Translations under genes and position numbers: made by a program
Part shown: piece after piece, positions 1-7,994 of the stretch
How positions within the stretch are numbered: position 1 is the stretch's first letter
Layout of the letters: each line of letters opens with the position of its first letter
Notes under the pieces: model-generated
What the model was told of the DNA's origin: nothing
Databases searched by the model: none
Seen by the model: only the letters and a program-made list of their open reading frames with translations
Assembly (NCBI GenBank): GCA_947471105.1
Contig: CANIYB010000042.1
Coordinates: forward strand, 1-11,939
Source of the DNA: Cytophagaceae bacterium
GTDB lineage: Bacteria > Bacteroidota > Bacteroidia > Cytophagales > Spirosomataceae
DNA: 11,939 bases
Direction of reading: 5' to 3'

Positions 1-1862
1 AACTGCTTTATTTTGGCTGAGCAATTTGCTGTTAAACTAATTTGTATAATCTCCGCTTCTCCATTTTCATTTGCAGAAAAATAGGTAATCTTAGATTTAG
101 CATGATTGCCCACTAATTTATATTCTCGGTCACGGGTAATTGATGTTACTTTAAATCGCTTAACATAGGTTATTCCTGTTTTGCCATCGGCATAACAAAT
201 ATTAAAAACTTTGCGATCATCATTTTTCTTAAATACACAGCAATAAAGGATATCCTTGCCAACAAATACTTTTTCTTGGACTTTCGTGACGATACATGTT
301 CCATCTAAACGAATAACAATGATATCATCTATATCCGAGCAGTCCATCACATATTCATCTTTTTTAAGACTATATCCGATAAAACCATCTAATTTATTAA
401 CGTATAATTTTTGATTCGCAGCTGCCACTACAGTAGCCGATATCGTATTGAAATTGGTTATTTCCGTTTTACGCTCTTTGCCCTTACCGTATTTCTGCAA
501 TAAATTTTTAAAATAATCTATCGCATACCTAATTAAATTAGCCAGATTTTCCTCCACCTCTTTAAGTTCGTCTTCTAATCGACGCATAGACTCATCCGCC
601 TTGAAACTGTCAAATTTCGAAATTCTTTTAATTCGAATTTCTAGCAATCTTAAAATATCTTCTTCCGTTATTTCTCGATAAAAATCCTTTTTAAACGGAT
701 CCAAACCTTCATCTACTGTAGAAATGACCAACTCAAATGTTTCACACTCTTCAATTTTACGATAAATACGGTTTTCAATGAATATTTTTTCAAGCGAACT
801 AAAAAGAAGTTTCTCCATTAATTCACTCTTTCTAATCTCTAACTCTTCCCTTAATAATTCAACGGTTTGGTTGGTACTTACCCTTAAAATTTCAGCGATA
901 CCAACGAAATGTGGTTTATCTTGAATAATAACGCAAGCATTTGGCGAAATGGATATTTCACAATCCGTGAATGCATATAAAGCGTCAATGGTAACATCTG
1001 GAGATATACCTGGAGCTAATTGGACTTGAATTTCAACATCCTTTGCGGTATTATCAATGACCTTTTTAATCTTAATTTTCCCTGAATCATTTGCTTTAAT
1101 GATGGAATCAATTAATGAGGTGGTTGTCGTACTAAAAGGAATTTCTTTAATAAGTAAAGTTTTCTTATCAAATTCCTCTATGCGCGCTCTTATTCGAATT
1201 TTTCCTCCACGTAATCCATCATTATATGAACTTGCATCCATCATACCTCCCGTCAAAAAATCAGGGAATAAATTCACTTTTTTATTTGAAAGTAAATCAA
1301 TAGAAGCTTGTAATAATTCACAGAAATTATGAGGCATAATTTTTGTGGCAAGCCCAACGGCAATTCCTTCCACACCTTGTGCCAATAATAACGGAAACTT
1401 AATCGGTAAAGTGATGGGCTCTTTTTTACGCCCATCATATGACAATTGCCAATGCGTTGTCTGATTATTAAAAACTACATCATTAGCGAATTTTGATAAC
1501 CTTACCTCGATATATCGAGCTGCTGCTGCACTATCCCCTGTTCTAACATCTCCCCAGTTGCCCTGACAATCAAAAAGTAATTCTTTTTGGCCCAAATTTA
1601 CAATTGCATCATTAATGGATGCATCCCCATGAGGATGATATTGCATAGTTTGCCCAATCACATTAGCCACTTTATTAAATCGACCATCATCCATTTCATT
1701 TAGCGCATGTAAAATACGTCTCTGAACTGGTTTTAATCCATCTTCTATGGCGGGTACTGCCCTTTCTAAAATAACATAAGAAGCATATTCCAAGAACCAA
1801 TTTTCATACATCCCCGCAACCGCTATTTGATCCTGCAAAGCACCTTCTAATGAATCATTCAT
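1..1862 (-). CDS. parC: DNA topoisomerase IV subunit A (ParC), C-terminal end missing at left window edge
   Basis: This is the DNA-breaking and rejoining subunit of a type IIA topoisomerase, which with ParE decatenates daughter chromosomes. The frame is open from the ATG at 1862 to the window edge, giving 620 codons without a stop. The breakage-reunion domain is clear: the quinolone-region helix HPHGDASIND lies at residues 76-85, and the block ending AAAARYIEVR holds the catalytic Arg116-Tyr117 pair (E. coli GyrA Tyr122, ParC Tyr120). After a charged coiled-coil-like segment, the visible part ends in the start of the C-terminal beta-pinwheel. I see no GyrA-box (QRRGGKG-like) sequence there, which together with GDASIND and AAARYIEVR favours ParC over GyrA. 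The family is usually 850-900 residues in Bacteroidota, so about a quarter to a third is probably outside the window. It starts 3 nt after the Nudix stop and is the last visible gene of that run. The residue matching the quinolone-binding Ser is Ala81. Confidence 0.9.
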   Translation of the reverse strand, partial: MNDSLEGALQDQIAVAGMYENWFLEYASYVILERAVPAIEDGLKPVQRRILHALNEMDDGRFNKVANVIGQTMQYHPHGDASINDAIVNLGQKELLFDCQGNWGDVRTGDSAAAARYIEVRLSKFANDVVFNNQTTHWQLSYDGRKKEPITLPIKFPLLLAQGVEGIAVGLATKIMPHNFCELLQASIDLLSNKKVNLFPDFLTGGMMDASSYNDGLRGGKIRIRARIEEFDKKTLLIKEIPFSTTTTSLIDSIIKANDSGKIKIKKVIDNTAKDVEIQVQLAPGISPDVTIDALYAFTDCEISISPNACVIIQDKPHFVGIAEILRVSTNQTVELLREELEIRKSELMEKLLFSSLEKIFIENRIYRKIEECETFELVISTVDEGLDPFKKDFYREITEEDILRLLEIRIKRISKFDSFKADESMRRLEDELKEVEENLANLIRYAIDYFKNLLQKYGKGKERKTEITNFNTISATVVAAANQKLYVNKLDGFIGYSLKKDEYVMDCSDIDDIIVIRLDGTCIVTKVQEKVFVGKDILYCCVFKKNDDRKVFNICYADGKTGITYVKRFKVTSITRDREYKLVGNHAKSKITYFSANENGEAEIIQISLTANCSAKIKQ

Positions 1863-1865
1863 ATA

Positions 1866-2447
1866 TTAATCTAAATTTATTTTAGTATTATTTCTTAGAA
1901 ACAACTGATATAAAATGATAGCAGTAGCTCCCCAAATTTCTTTACCATCATTTAAAAACAAAGGTGAAATCACTTTATTTTCTAAAATTTTTAACTCATG
2001 AAAAGTTAAAAAACCGGAATCTTTAAACAAGGAAATTGGTATTTCAAAAATACAATTTATTTCTCTTTTATTTAAAGTAAAAATTGGCTTTTCGTAAACA
2101 ATTGTATAAAATGGTTGAACCCAATGGTTTGAAACATTTATCCATTGTGGAGATAAAGGAAATAATTGATCAGATTCTAATTGAACTCCAATTTCTTCAT
2201 ACACTTCTCTTAAAGCAGTATCGATAAAATTTTCATCTCCTTGGTCCATTTTACCACCCGGTAAAGCTATTTGGCCGCTGTGATGACCATTATATGTATT
2301 TCGTTCAATCAAATAAATAACACTCTCCTCTGTATCACTTTTATAAATAATGGCTAGTACAGCCGCTTTTATAGCGTTATTTTTGATCGTTAAGTCCTGA
2401 GAAATTTTATCATTCAAAAACCACAAAGAATCTAATTCTTGATGCAT
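1866..2447 (-). CDS. NudL-like Nudix hydrolase, probable coenzyme A pyrophosphatase
   Basis: A 193-residue Nudix protein that probably splits CoA or related CoA species into phosphopantetheine and 3',5'-ADP. The CoA-pyrophosphatase signature lies just before the Nudix box: LIERN at 46-50 leading to HHSGQIALPGG at 55-65. The box runs from Gly65 to Val88 with the catalytic core REVYEEIGV (80-88), whose glutamates bind the metal. It has one more residue between the first Gly and the RE pair than the standard 23-residue box, with Asp71 near the usual Glu position; from memory E. coli NudL has the same spacing. The C-terminal EIWGATAIIL block also resembles the NudL end. It begins 3 nt after the FAD dehydrogenase stop and ends 3 nt before parC, so all three are probably co-transcribed. 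Family assignment is firm; the exact substrate is inferred. Confidence 0.85.
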   Translation of the reverse strand: MHQELDSLWFLNDKISQDLTIKNNAIKAAVLAIIYKSDTEESVIYLIERNTYNGHHSGQIALPGGKMDQGDENFIDTALREVYEEIGVQLESDQLFPLSPQWINVSNHWVQPFYTIVYEKPIFTLNKREINCIFEIPISLFKDSGFLTFHELKILENKVISPLFLNDGKEIWGATAIILYQLFLRNNTKINLD

Positions 2448-2450
2448 GAT

Positions 2451-4019
2451 TTACTTTAATTTTTGAGCTATGGCAATAGCACAATTAATACCATCTAGTG
2501 CTGCAGACATGATACCCCCAGCAAAACCACCTCCTTCGCCACAAGGATACAAATTATTAATTTCTATATGTTCTAAAGATTCAGGATCTCTTGGTATTTT
2601 AACTGGAGAAGAAGTTCTACTTTCCAAACCAATCAATTGGCCTATATGACTAGAAAATCCAGGTATTTTTCGGTTAAACTCTTTAAGACCCATAGCTAAT
2701 GGTTCTGAAATAAAGTCTGGCAGAAATTCTCGAATGTCCCCAGATATTAAACCAGGAATATATGAGGTATCTAATGCTTCTTTACTTGCTCTACCTGTTA
2801 AGAAATCACTGGTTAGTTGGGACACCGCCTTTTGCGTTCCACCAGACAAATCATTCGCTTTATTCTCCAATTCTTCTTGGAATTGCATGCCTGCTAATGG
2901 ACCATACTTTGAATATGATGAAAGATCTGAAGGTAAAATACTAACAACAATGCCTGAATTTGCAAATTTCGAATCTCGTCTTGACGGAGACATGCCGTTA
3001 ACAACCACTTGGTTCTGACTTGTTGCAGAGGGTACTATAAATCCCCCAGGACACATGCAAAATGAGAAAACACCTCTTTCAGCACCTTTATATATCGTTT
3101 TAGAAACTAAACTGAAAGAAGCAGGTGGCAAATAGGATGGCCGATCGTTAAATTTATATTGACTTTTGTCGATAAAACTTTGTAAATGCTCTATTCTGAC
3201 ACCAAGGGCAAATGATTTGGCTTCAATAAAAATATTCTTGGATTGCAATAGCGTGAATATATCCCTGGCAGAATGACCAGTAGCTAATAAGGTTGCCTCA
3301 CCTAAAAATTCATCCTTTAAATTAGTTTGACAGCCAATGATTATTTTGTTTCGTATCAGTAAATCGGTTACTCGATGTTCAAAATGAAACTCCCCTCCTG
3401 CTTCAATAATGGCATTTCGCATAGAAGAAATAATCTGGGGCAATTTATTTGTGCCTATATGTGGATGTGCCTCGTATAAAATGTTTTTATCAGCACCATA
3501 GCTTACAAATTTTTTAAGAACATAATGAATATCGCCCCTTTTCTTACTACGAGTGTATAATTTACCATCAGAATAAGTTCCAGCACCACCTTCTCCAAAA
3601 CAGTAATTGCTATCAGCATCGACTATATTAAATCTATTAATGGCTGCTATATCGCGTCGTCTATCACGAACATTCTTTCCTCTTTCTAAAATGATAGGTT
3701 TATATCCTAATTCGATTAATTTAAGAGACGCAAATAACCCAGCAGGACCGCTTCCAATAACAATGACTCTTTTACTACTCTTCTTTAATTTAGGTAAGAT
3801 AGATGTAAGCTCTAGTGAAAAATCATGGTCTTTTCTATATAAGCCAATTTTTACTAATGCCTTAATATTTTTGTTTCTAGCATCTAATGAAATCTTTTCA
3901 ATTCGATATTGACTATTATTCAATAGATTTGCACCCAATTCTGACAATAAGAATTGATGTAATTGTTCTTGTGAATAAGCAATCGATGGACTAATTACAA
4001 AATCTCTACTTTCTAACAT
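2451..4019 (-). CDS. Uncharacterised FAD-dependent dehydrogenase (COG2509 family)
   Basis: A 522-residue cytosolic flavoprotein of the COG2509 group, whose substrate is unknown. A small N-terminal domain (about 1-80) precedes a Rossmann fold with VIVIGSGPAG, giving Gly89-x-Gly91-x-x-Gly94 for dinucleotide binding, and the acidic Glu112-Arg113 at the end of the second strand that normally contacts the FAD ribose. FGEGGAGTYSDGKL (141-154) is a characteristic block of this family, and the C-terminal segment with YPCGEGGGFAGG followed by SAALDG is the second FAD-contact region. No signal peptide or membrane segment is seen. It is the first gene of the leftward run with the Nudix hydrolase and parC, and starts 41 bp from a divergent thioredoxin-domain gene. 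No reaction can be assigned from sequence alone; an oxidoreductase is secure, the partner molecule is not. Confidence 0.82.
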   Translation of the reverse strand: MLESRDFVISPSIAYSQEQLHQFLLSELGANLLNNSQYRIEKISLDARNKNIKALVKIGLYRKDHDFSLELTSILPKLKKSSKRVIVIGSGPAGLFASLKLIELGYKPIILERGKNVRDRRRDIAAINRFNIVDADSNYCFGEGGAGTYSDGKLYTRSKKRGDIHYVLKKFVSYGADKNILYEAHPHIGTNKLPQIISSMRNAIIEAGGEFHFEHRVTDLLIRNKIIIGCQTNLKDEFLGEATLLATGHSARDIFTLLQSKNIFIEAKSFALGVRIEHLQSFIDKSQYKFNDRPSYLPPASFSLVSKTIYKGAERGVFSFCMCPGGFIVPSATSQNQVVVNGMSPSRRDSKFANSGIVVSILPSDLSSYSKYGPLAGMQFQEELENKANDLSGGTQKAVSQLTSDFLTGRASKEALDTSYIPGLISGDIREFLPDFISEPLAMGLKEFNRKIPGFSSHIGQLIGLESRTSSPVKIPRDPESLEHIEINNLYPCGEGGGFAGGIMSAALDGINCAIAIAQKLK

Positions 4020-4033
4020 ATTTAAAATTTGTT

Positions 4034-4041
4034 CAAAAATA
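4034..4041 (-). promoter_or_regulatory. Candidate -7 element (TATTTTTG) for the FAD dehydrogenase-nudix-parC run
   Basis: In the 41-bp gap between the divergent starts, the minus strand carries TATTTTTG, a full match to the Bacteroidota -7 consensus TAnnTTTG, 14 bp before the ATG at 4019. A -33 TTTG at 19-21 bp upstream is not clear; that position falls in the first codons of the opposite gene. The gap is so AT-rich that a chance match is possible. The plus strand has only a partial match, TACATTTT at 4046-4053. Confidence 0.35.
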
Positions 4042-4060
4042 CAAATACATTTTTATACTA

Positions 4061-6013
4061 ATGAATAAACTAATAAATGAAGTAAGTACCTATCTGTTGC
4101 AACATAAAGACAATCCGGTTCATTGGGAAGCTTGGAATTCAGAATCCCTTGAACGGTCTATAAAAGAAGACAAACCCATTATCATTAGTATTGGGTATGC
4201 AGCATGTCATTGGTGTCATGTAATGGAACATGAATCATTTGAGGATCAAGAGGTTGCCGAAATAATGAATAATCATTTTATCAATATAAAAATTGATAGA
4301 GAGGAACGCCCCGACCTTGATATGATTTATATGGAAGCTGTGCAAAAAATGGGTATTAGAGGTGGATGGCCGTTAAATGTGTTTTTAATGCCCAATAAAA
4401 AACCATTTTACGGGGGGACTTATTTCCCTAAAAAGAACTGGATTTCAATTTTAAAATCAATCGATGAGGCATTCAAAAATAATAGAACTGAATTAAATAA
4501 CTCCGCGGATGGTTTTGCAGAAAGCCTAAATGATAATAATTTATTCTTCAATAAATTTAATTTAAACCCCAATGCTAGAAATTTAGAAAAGGTGTATCCT
4601 AAAATTAAATCGTCTTTAGATCCCATTTTTGGAGGAATACAAAAAGCCCCAAAATTCCCGCTACCCTGTTTGATTGATTTTTTAATTAACCTACCCAACA
4701 GTGAATATTTAAAATTAGGGGTAAGCGAACTATATAATGTTCAATTACAAAAAATGGCTCAAGGTGGCATATATGATCAAATAGAAGGAGGATTTTCTAG
4801 ATATTCGGTCGATTCAGAATGGTTCTGCCCTCATTTTGAAAAAATGCTTTATGATAACGTTCAATTAATTAACACATATTCATTAGCCTATTCAAAAACC
4901 AATAGTGAATTATATAAAGAAGTAATTTCAGATACCATTAAATTTATAAATGAACAATTGAAAGGAGAAAATGGACTATATTTTTCTTCCATAGACGCGG
5001 ATAGTGAAGGCGAAGAAGGTAAATATTATACATGGGATTTTAAAGAACTTAATTCAGTACTACCCTATTCTAGTAATCAAGAATTTTACAATCATTTCTC
5101 AATAACTACGAATGGAAATTGGGAAAATGATCGAAACATACTATTCAAAATTTCTCCTACAAGTAATAAGTCATTTGATTTACAATTGGACATTTTAAGA
5201 AAAGTAAAATTGTCTCGAATAAGGCCAAATACAGATACGAAGCAAATACTATCTTGGAACGCTATTTATGTCTCCTCCCTTATTCAAGCCTATATTTCGA
5301 TTAATAATCACGTTTATTTAGATTTAGCTAAGTCCATCATTCTACAAATAGAAAATTATTTTATAATTGATAATACTTATTTACACCAAGTTAAATACTC
5401 GGCGAATCCAATTATAGCCTTTTTAGATGACATGAGCTTTTTAACGAAAGCTTACATCGATTTATATGAAGTCAGTGGAGATATTAATTATATGAATAAG
5501 GCCAATCATTGTTTAACAGATATACTTGAAAATTTCAATCAAAATAAATCCAACTCAGTGTTTTATAATTATTATTCAAATAAATCAGAGATATTAATTG
5601 CCGAAAAATATGAAATTAATGATTCGGTCATGCCATCTTCTAATTCGATTTTATGTGAATGTTTGTTTAAAATCGGGTTTATTAACCAACTACCAGCCTA
5701 TACTTTAAAGGCAAAAGAAATGGTGGAAAACATCTTGGAATCAGCCCTAAATAATCCTTTGTATTTTTCAAACTGGTTAAAAATATATAGCGATTACGTC
5801 GAATACCCAAAAGCTTTAATTAAATACAATTCAAGTTTTATAAACTTAGATGCGCTAAAGCAAACTGAATTTCCAATAGATAAGGCAATGATAATTTATA
5901 CGCCTATCTTGATTAAAGATTCATATAACTTTTATTTATGCATCGGTGAGACATGTTATTCGCCTACCAATACGATTGAGGAATTACAAATTCAAATGAA
6001 ATCTGTTATTTAA
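4061..6013 (+). CDS. Thioredoxin-domain protein of the YyaL/DUF255 (COG1331, spermatogenesis-associated protein 20-like) family
   Basis: A 650-residue protein with an N-terminal thioredoxin-fold domain followed by a long helical region resembling six-hairpin glycosidases. The N-terminal part shows the family blocks in order: NPVHWEAW (18-25), the redox motif CHWC (Cys49, Cys52), DREERPDLDMIYM, and GGWPLNVFL followed by the GGTYFP turn. The middle has GGIYDQIEGGFSRYSVD and HFEKMLYDN, also hallmarks of the family. The C-terminus keeps the short Cys-x-x-x-x-x-Cys end (LCIGETCYSP). The length is close to the usual 650-700. No signal peptide is present, so it is probably cytosolic. Function is not established for bacterial members; a disulfide or protein-quality role is only inference. 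It diverges from the FAD dehydrogenase, and its last 8 bp overlap the end of ruvC on the other strand. Confidence 0.88.
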   Translation: MNKLINEVSTYLLQHKDNPVHWEAWNSESLERSIKEDKPIIISIGYAACHWCHVMEHESFEDQEVAEIMNNHFINIKIDREERPDLDMIYMEAVQKMGIRGGWPLNVFLMPNKKPFYGGTYFPKKNWISILKSIDEAFKNNRTELNNSADGFAESLNDNNLFFNKFNLNPNARNLEKVYPKIKSSLDPIFGGIQKAPKFPLPCLIDFLINLPNSEYLKLGVSELYNVQLQKMAQGGIYDQIEGGFSRYSVDSEWFCPHFEKMLYDNVQLINTYSLAYSKTNSELYKEVISDTIKFINEQLKGENGLYFSSIDADSEGEEGKYYTWDFKELNSVLPYSSNQEFYNHFSITTNGNWENDRNILFKISPTSNKSFDLQLDILRKVKLSRIRPNTDTKQILSWNAIYVSSLIQAYISINNHVYLDLAKSIILQIENYFIIDNTYLHQVKYSANPIIAFLDDMSFLTKAYIDLYEVSGDINYMNKANHCLTDILENFNQNKSNSVFYNYYSNKSEILIAEKYEINDSVMPSSNSILCECLFKIGFINQLPAYTLKAKEMVENILESALNNPLYFSNWLKIYSDYVEYPKALIKYNSSFINLDALKQTEFPIDKAMIIYTPILIKDSYNFYLCIGETCYSPTNTIEELQIQMKSVI

Positions 6014-6581
6014 TTCGTAAAGGATTTTCATTGACAAAAGCACCCCAACCCTTTTTTGTCCCTTTCAGCGTAGATGTTAGATTGTTATTATGAAAGTGAT
6101 GACAAATGGCTATTCCTAATGCATCCGTAGCATCAAATAGCTTAGCGTCTAATTTAATGTTCCCTATGATCTCCACCATTTTAGCCACCTGTTCCTTAGA
6201 TGAATTTCCATTGCCGGTTACAGATTGTTTGATTTTTTTGGGCTCGTATTCTGAAACGGGAATGTTTTTAGAAAATGCAAGTGACATGACCATTCCTTGG
6301 ACTCTTCCTAGTTTCAACATTGACTGTACGTTCTTACCGAAAAAGGGGGATTCTATGGCTATTTCATCTGGAAGGAATTCTTCTAATATGCCTAACACTC
6401 TTTCATGAATTTTTAGGAATTTGGCTCCTTGCGTAGTATACTTGGTTAAATTCAAAATTCCATATTGCAGAATGGTTACTTTTTCTTTATTTATTTTGAT
6501 TAAACCATAACCTAGAAATCTAGTGCCAGGATCAATCCCTAAAATTATTTTTTCTGATGTGGAACTAGTAATTTGCGACAT
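6006..6581 (-). CDS. ruvC: Crossover junction endodeoxyribonuclease RuvC (Holliday junction resolvase)
   Basis: This 191-residue nuclease cuts four-way DNA junctions symmetrically after RuvAB branch migration in recombinational repair, acting as a dimer. The RNase H-like fold is recognisable by ILGIDPGTRFLGYG at the N-terminus, IAIESPFFGKN in the middle and LFDATDALGIAICH near the end. These supply the four acidic metal ligands, Asp17, Glu77, Asp150 and Asp153, matching Asp7, Glu66, Asp138 and Asp141 of the E. coli protein. Compared with that enzyme there are about ten extra residues at the N-terminus (MSQITSSTSE); an internal start is not obvious, so ATG 6581 is kept. ruvA and ruvB are not in this window. 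The start lies only 13 bp from the divergent deacetylase start, so its promoter must reach into that gene. Confidence 0.95.
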   Translation of the reverse strand: MSQITSSTSEKIILGIDPGTRFLGYGLIKINKEKVTILQYGILNLTKYTTQGAKFLKIHERVLGILEEFLPDEIAIESPFFGKNVQSMLKLGRVQGMVMSLAFSKNIPVSEYEPKKIKQSVTGNGNSSKEQVAKMVEIIGNIKLDAKLFDATDALGIAICHHFHNNNLTSTLKGTKKGWGAFVNENPLRIK

Positions 6582-6594
6582 ATAAATCTAATGC

Positions 6595-7224
6595 ATGTTA
6601 ATTAATGAGATTTCTAAAATTTTAAAGTATATTTTTCCAAAATTAATGTGGAAGAATAATAAATTAGAAATCGAAAAAACTATTTATTTAACTTTTGATG
6701 ATGGGCCTACCCCTGAAATTACTAATTATGTTTTAGATCTTCTTACTAAATATAATGCAAAAGCTACTTTTTTTTGCATTGGGAATAATATAAAATCCAA
6801 TCGCGAATTAGCGCAGCAAATTCTTAAAAACGGTCATAAAATAGGGAATCATACGATGAACCATGTTAATTGTTGGCATGTTAATGCAAATGAATTTTTC
6901 AATGAATATCAGCTTTGTGAAAATGAAATAAATTCGCTAGGTACTAATTCAGTGGGTTTTAGACCTCCTTATGGCAGAATAAACCGTTTTGTTTACCGGA
7001 AATTAATCCATTATACTCCCATTTATATGTGGTCATTTATTTCTGGCGATTATAATCGTAAAAATAATCCAAATACGATTTTAAAATCGGCTAAGAAAAA
7101 TATCCGTCATGGTTCTATTTTGATTTTTCATGATAGTAAAAAAGCATTTCCTATTTTAAGTATTATTCTAGAACCAATTTTGGAATATTGTTCACAAAAT
7201 AATTTTCAATTTAAAACTTTATGA
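6595..7224 (+). CDS. Polysaccharide deacetylase family protein (NodB homology domain, carbohydrate esterase family 4)
   Basis: A 209-residue, nearly single-domain metal-dependent deacetylase expected to remove acetyl groups from N-acetylated sugars such as peptidoglycan or chitin-type chains. The motifs of the family appear in order: YLTFDDGP with catalytic-base Asp35 and metal ligand Asp36; HTMNH with metal ligands His86 and His90; FRPPYG with Arg123; and the C-terminal LIFHD with His179. The set is complete, so an active enzyme is likely. The N-terminus has no convincing signal peptide or membrane anchor, only a short basic, hydrophobic lead (residues 1-20), which leaves its access to cell-wall substrate unclear. 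Its stop overlaps the start of the TatD gene by ATGA, so the two are probably translated together. The true acetylated substrate cannot be told from sequence. Confidence 0.9.
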   Translation: MLINEISKILKYIFPKLMWKNNKLEIEKTIYLTFDDGPTPEITNYVLDLLTKYNAKATFFCIGNNIKSNRELAQQILKNGHKIGNHTMNHVNCWHVNANEFFNEYQLCENEINSLGTNSVGFRPPYGRINRFVYRKLIHYTPIYMWSFISGDYNRKNNPNTILKSAKKNIRHGSILIFHDSKKAFPILSIILEPILEYCSQNNFQFKTL

Positions 7225-7994
7225 TTGACACGCATGCTCATCTGTACGATGATATATTTATGAGTGATATCGAATCTAATATAAATCAATTATTAGAAGC
7301 CGGTATTAAAGAAGTGTGGTTGCCAAATTGTGATGTGGAAACGTTAGATTCACTTTTAAAATTATCAACATCTTACCCTGAGTTATGTAAACCCATGATT
7401 GGTTTACATCCAACGTACGTAAAAGATGATTATAAAGAGCAATTGAAATTATTAAAATCATTTTTAGGCCAGAGGAAATTTCTTGCTATTGGGGAAATTG
7501 GATTAGATTATTACTGGGATATTACCTATAAAAATGAACAAATAGATGCATTTAAAACACAATGCCATTGGGCATTAGAGGAAAATAGTTGGGTTGATAT
7601 TCATTGCCGAAAAGCTTATGCCGATTTGATAGCAATCCTTTCTATGAAAGAATTTAACCAATTAAAAGGTATTATTCATTGTTTTTCAGGGGATGCTTCT
7701 GAAGCTACCAGATTAACAAATTTAGGCTACTCACTTGGAATCGGTGGAGTCATTACCTACAAAAACACAAATCTATTTGATAGCATTAAACACATAGACT
7801 TAAGCTATATCGTATTAGAAACAGATTCTCCATACTTAACCCCTGTCCCATTTAGAGGAAAGCCTAATCATCCTCTATACGTAAAATTGGTCGCTCAAAA
7901 GCTAGCTGATTTATATGAAATGCAAATTGATGAAATTATAAAAATCACCACAGAAAATGCGCTAAAATTTAAAGCGTTTTCAAATTTTCAATAA
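7221..7994 (+). CDS. TatD family metal-dependent hydrolase (DNase)
   Basis: A 257-residue amidohydrolase-fold enzyme. TatD proteins are Mg-dependent 3'-5' exonucleases or DNases linked to DNA repair and degradation. Expected metal and catalytic residues are present: IDTHAH at the very start (His5, His7), GEIGLDYY with Glu92, IHC with His128, IIHCFSG with His153, and LETDSPYL with Asp202. Length matches the family norm of about 255-265. The start is fixed by the motif IDTHAH directly after the Met. It overlaps the preceding deacetylase gene by 4 bp (ATGA), which points to translational coupling, and its last 26 bp overlap the end of the convergent ABC ATPase gene. Which of the several TatD-type paralogues of a Bacteroidota genome this is (TatD, YcfH or YjjV-like) cannot be decided here, so no symbol is given. 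Confidence 0.9.
   Translation: MIDTHAHLYDDIFMSDIESNINQLLEAGIKEVWLPNCDVETLDSLLKLSTSYPELCKPMIGLHPTYVKDDYKEQLKLLKSFLGQRKFLAIGEIGLDYYWDITYKNEQIDAFKTQCHWALEENSWVDIHCRKAYADLIAILSMKEFNQLKGIIHCFSGDASEATRLTNLGYSLGIGGVITYKNTNLFDSIKHIDLSYIVLETDSPYLTPVPFRGKPNHPLYVKLVAQKLADLYEMQIDEIIKITTENALKFKAFSNFQ

Noticed and set aside
1057..1332. A 91-codon open frame on the plus strand
   Set aside because: It lies wholly inside parC on the opposite strand, and its translation has no recognisable motif; parC is continuous and conserved through it.
2734..3018. Two overlapping plus-strand open frames within the FAD dehydrogenase
   Set aside because: They are antisense to a clearly conserved gene and have no domain or start context of their own.
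6106..6408. A 100-codon plus-strand open frame inside ruvC
   Set aside because: RuvC motifs and all four acidic residues are in the minus frame; this is a shadow.
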